9,015 nt of DNA from Candidatus Sulfotelmatobacter sp. (GTDB lineage Bacteria; Acidobacteriota; Terriglobia; Terriglobales; Acidobacteriaceae), in assembly GCA_030044775.1 (NCBI GenBank), contig JASICF010000029.1, positions 1 through 9,015 on the forward strand. The letters run 5' to 3'. Below the pieces are notes generated by a model, which saw only the letters and a list, made by a program, of their open reading frames with translations, did not search any database and was not told the DNA's origin. Both the position numbers and the translations under genes were made by a program. Below, piece after piece: positions 6,955 to 9,015 of the stretch (position 1 is the first letter of the stretch; every line of letters starts with the position of its first letter).

Positions 6955-7869
6955 ATGAACAAGCCGGCGCGCGGTTCACTTCTCGGCATCGAGCACATGG
7001 CATCCGAGGAAATCTCGGGCTTGCTGAGGCTCGCGCGGCGCATGAATCCGCTGAAGGCCCGGCCGCTCTTGCGCAACAAGAGAGTCGTGCTCTTGTTCTA
7101 CGAAGCCTCCACCCGGACGCGTTCGTCGTTCGAGATTGCCGCCAAGTCGCTGGGCGCGATTACTACTCTGGTGCAATCTTCGGGATCGAGCATCGAGAAA
7201 GGCGAATCCCTGCTCGACACCGGTTACACGCTGCGCGCGGTCGGCGCCGATGCGATCGTGATCCGGCATCCCGCCGCCGGCGCGCCGCAGTTGATGGCAA
7301 GCCATCTCGATATCCCGGTCATTAACGCCGGCGACGGTATGCACGAGCACCCCTCGCAGGCCTTGCTCGATGCCTTCACCATTTTGAAGCGTAAAAGATC
7401 GCTCAAGGGCTTGCAGATCGCAATCATCGGCGACATTTATCACAGCCGGGTAACTCGTTCGAATTGTCATTTGCTGAGCCGCTTCGGAGCGAAGATCACG
7501 CTTTGCGGCCCGCCGGAATTCGTCCCTGAAATTGCATCGACATTGGCGCCGGGGCTGCGCATCACTCGTCACATTGAAGAAGCATTGCGCGGGGCTGACG
7601 TGATTATGTTGCTGCGTCTGCAAAAAGAACGCCTGGCTGGACAGAAGATTCGTTTGCAGGACTATATTGCGCACTATCAAATGACTTCAGCGCGGCTGAA
7701 GCTGGCGAAGCGCGACGCGGTCGTCATGCACCCTGGCCCGATCATTCGCGGCCTCGAACTCACCGCCGAAGTCGCGGATGGCCCGCAGTCTGTCATCGTG
7801 GATGAGGTTCACAACGGCGTACCGACCCGCATGGCAATACTGGCGCGGGCGCTGGGAAAAGCGAAATGA
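6955..7869 (+). CDS. pyrB: Aspartate carbamoyltransferase, catalytic chain
   Basis: Catalyses the committed step of pyrimidine synthesis: carbamoyl phosphate plus L-aspartate gives N-carbamoyl-L-aspartate. The protein is 304 residues from ATG 6955, the usual catalytic-chain length. The carbamoyl-phosphate site is clear: S52-T-R-T-R56 after FYEA, then the Ser/Lys loop (SSIEKGES), VIRHP, and HEHPSQALLDAFT. The aspartate domain has the LLRLQKER segment, which supplies substrate-binding Arg and Gln, and the HPGP loop. That loop reads HPGPIIRG, where many homologues have Asn before Arg-Gly. The start is uncertain. ATG 6955 gives a family-like N-terminus, but the frame is open to 6904. ATG 6931 overlaps the proposed -10 box, and TTG 6940 lies one base from the predicted transcript start. 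No regulatory chain (pyrI) lies between it and pyrC, 20 bases downstream, so it probably acts as a trimer or in a complex with dihydroorotase. Confidence 0.95.
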   Translation: MNKPARGSLLGIEHMASEEISGLLRLARRMNPLKARPLLRNKRVVLLFYEASTRTRSSFEIAAKSLGAITTLVQSSGSSIEKGESLLDTGYTLRAVGADAIVIRHPAAGAPQLMASHLDIPVINAGDGMHEHPSQALLDAFTILKRKRSLKGLQIAIIGDIYHSRVTRSNCHLLSRFGAKITLCGPPEFVPEIASTLAPGLRITRHIEEALRGADVIMLLRLQKERLAGQKIRLQDYIAHYQMTSARLKLAKRDAVVMHPGPIIRGLELTAEVADGPQSVIVDEVHNGVPTRMAILARALGKAK

Positions 7870-7878
7870 AGGAATTGG

Positions 7879-7906
7879 CTGAGTGCTGAATGCCGAGTGC
7901 TAAGAA
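7879..7906 (+). repeat. Degenerate 7-bp tandem repeat across the pyrB-pyrC junction
   Basis: Four successive heptamers read CTGAGTG, CTGAATG, CCGAGTG, CTAAGAA. The first three differ by one base from the apparent consensus at most, and the fourth matches partly. The second unit supplies the proposed pyrC ATG (7890-7892), and the rest encodes the first residues of PyrC. AAGGA at 7869-7873, a possible ribosome binding site, is 16 bases before the ATG, with the array in between. Confidence 0.6.
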
Positions 7907-9015
7907 AGCTCCGAGCCTGCTGATCAAGGGCGGCCACGTGATCGACCCGGCGGCCAAGATCAATACAGCTATGGATATTCTGCTGCGCGACGGCAGGGTT
8001 GCCGAGGTCGGGCTCCCAAATAAGATTCGCGGCAGCGCCGATGAGAAGTTCGATGCGCGCGGGCTGATCGTTGCTCCCGGCTTTATCGATCTGCATGTCC
8101 ATCTCCGCGAACCCGGCCAAAGCTACAAAGAGACCATCGCCAGCGGCACGGCCGCGGCTGCGGCCGGAGGCTTCACATCGGTTTGTACGATGCCGAATAC
8201 GGCGCCGGTCGTCGATACCGACGAATGGGTTACTTGGTTGCGAAGTCCCGAGCGCGGAGCGATCGTCAATGTCTTTCCTATCGCCGCAGCAACCCGGGGC
8301 TCACGCGGATCGTCGCTCACCGATTTTGCAGCCCTGCAGCGGGCGGGAGCCGTCGCTGTCACCGACGATGGCAAGCCAATTCTGGATGACGAAATCATGA
8401 GTGCGGCCCTGCGCCTGGGAGCCGAGTTGAACCTTCCCGTCGCGCAGCACGCCGAAGACACACGTCTGACCGAGCATTGCTCGATGCACGAAGGCCCCAC
8501 CAGTTTCCGCCTCGGCTTGCGGGGCATGACGGCGGCGGCAGAAGCTAACATTGTTGATCGCGATGTGACGCTGGCGCAGCAGATTCGCGAGTCGCGGTTG
8601 CACGTGGCACATTTATCGACGGCCGATGCGCTAAAGGCAGTGCGGCGCGGCAAGCGCGCCAAGGCGCGGGTGACCTGCGAAGTCACTCCGCATCATTTCA
8701 CTCTGATTGATGAAAACGTCGGCGAATACGACACGCATTGCAAAATGAATCCTCCGCTGCGTTCGGCTTCCGACCGCGAAGCGATTTTAGTCGCTTTGGC
8801 TGATGGAACTGTTGACGCGATTGCGACACACCATGCCCCACATGCGGCGCACGAAAAGCAAGTCGAGTTCGAGCGCGCCGCTTTTGGCCTTACCGGTCTG
8901 GAAACTGCGTTGGCTTTGGCGATTACCAAGCTACATCGCGAGCAGAAAATCCCGTTGGCGCGAATTGTCGAATTGTTTACGTCCGGGCCGGCGCGAGTGT
9001 TCGATCTGCGGGGAC
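7890..9015 (+). CDS. pyrC: Dihydroorotase, 3'-truncated by the window edge, with an Asp-to-His change at the catalytic base
   Basis: Type I dihydroorotase, an amidohydrolase that cyclises carbamoyl-aspartate to dihydroorotate, the step after PyrB. 375 codons are visible; the family usually has about 420-430, so the end lies outside. Metal and substrate residues are present: H69-V-H71 in GFIDLHVHLREPG, the Asp pair 159-160 in VTDDGK, H187 in QHAED, H241 in HVAHLST, the TPHHF segment, and Asn in KMNPPLR. The one striking exception is residue 314 (codon CAC, 8829-8831). The family motif ATDHAPH reads ATHHAPH here, replacing the Asp that acts as general base. The frame is otherwise intact and conserved around it. 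ATG 7890 is chosen as the only ATG near the conserved LLIKGGHVIDP beginning; it lies inside a heptamer repeat. It follows pyrB by 20 bases in the same likely operon. Confidence 0.93.
   Translation, partial: MPSAKKAPSLLIKGGHVIDPAAKINTAMDILLRDGRVAEVGLPNKIRGSADEKFDARGLIVAPGFIDLHVHLREPGQSYKETIASGTAAAAAGGFTSVCTMPNTAPVVDTDEWVTWLRSPERGAIVNVFPIAAATRGSRGSSLTDFAALQRAGAVAVTDDGKPILDDEIMSAALRLGAELNLPVAQHAEDTRLTEHCSMHEGPTSFRLGLRGMTAAAEANIVDRDVTLAQQIRESRLHVAHLSTADALKAVRRGKRAKARVTCEVTPHHFTLIDENVGEYDTHCKMNPPLRSASDREAILVALADGTVDAIATHHAPHAAHEKQVEFERAAFGLTGLETALALAITKLHREQKIPLARIVELFTSGPARVFDLRG

Noticed and set aside
6976..7680. A 234-residue antisense frame opposite pyrB.
   Set aside because: Shadow of pyrB: Arg/Gln/His-rich with no recognisable domain, while the sense strand is unambiguous.
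1..9015. A hidden defence system, mobile element or CRISPR array.
   Set aside because: All strands and gaps were read. Genes are core metabolic or envelope functions, gaps are short (at most about 140 bases), and no direct repeats with spacers, transposase motifs or integration sites were found.

Overview
The window reads as a moderately GC-rich (roughly 55-60% by eye) chromosomal segment of a Gram-negative bacterium, most likely an Acidobacteriota (Terriglobia-like). That placement is an inference. It rests on the gene set, on a lipobox lipoprotein of a 'YPGA' type that I associate with this phylum, on start codons directly behind -10 boxes, and on a degenerate heptamer repeat (CTGAGTG-like) in one intergenic gap. 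All recognised genes lie on the + strand. I see no tRNA, rRNA, CRISPR array, IS element, phage gene or defence module.

Layout. Positions 1-2315 hold the 3' part of polA (DNA polymerase I). Next comes a 51-codon GTG-start gene for a single-pass membrane microprotein (2406-2561), followed after 2 bases by miaA (2564-3511, tRNA dimethylallyltransferase). Positions 3549-5432 encode an exported family 3 glycoside hydrolase of NagZ type. It overlaps by 14 bases a gene for a putative lipoprotein of unknown function (5419-6024). Positions 6145-6813 encode a zinc-ribbon membrane protein of unknown function. A promoter-like site then precedes pyrB (6955-7869, aspartate carbamoyltransferase) and pyrC (7890 to the window end, dihydroorotase, cut off at its 3' end).

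How the genes relate. polA and miaA are housekeeping functions for DNA repair and tRNA modification. The microprotein and miaA look translationally coupled. The NagZ-like enzyme and the lipoprotein form a coupled envelope pair, probably concerned with cell-wall turnover. pyrB and pyrC carry out consecutive steps of de novo pyrimidine synthesis.

The points most worth checking are these. The encoded dihydroorotase has His where the family has its catalytic Asp (ATHHAPH instead of ATDHAPH), with every other active-site residue I can see intact. The microprotein is an easily missed gene. The microprotein gene and the NagZ-like gene both have a -10-like hexamer placed exactly so that transcription would begin at the start codon, which suggests leaderless mRNAs. 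I do not see a convincing undescribed multi-gene system here; most of the window is ordinary core chromosome.
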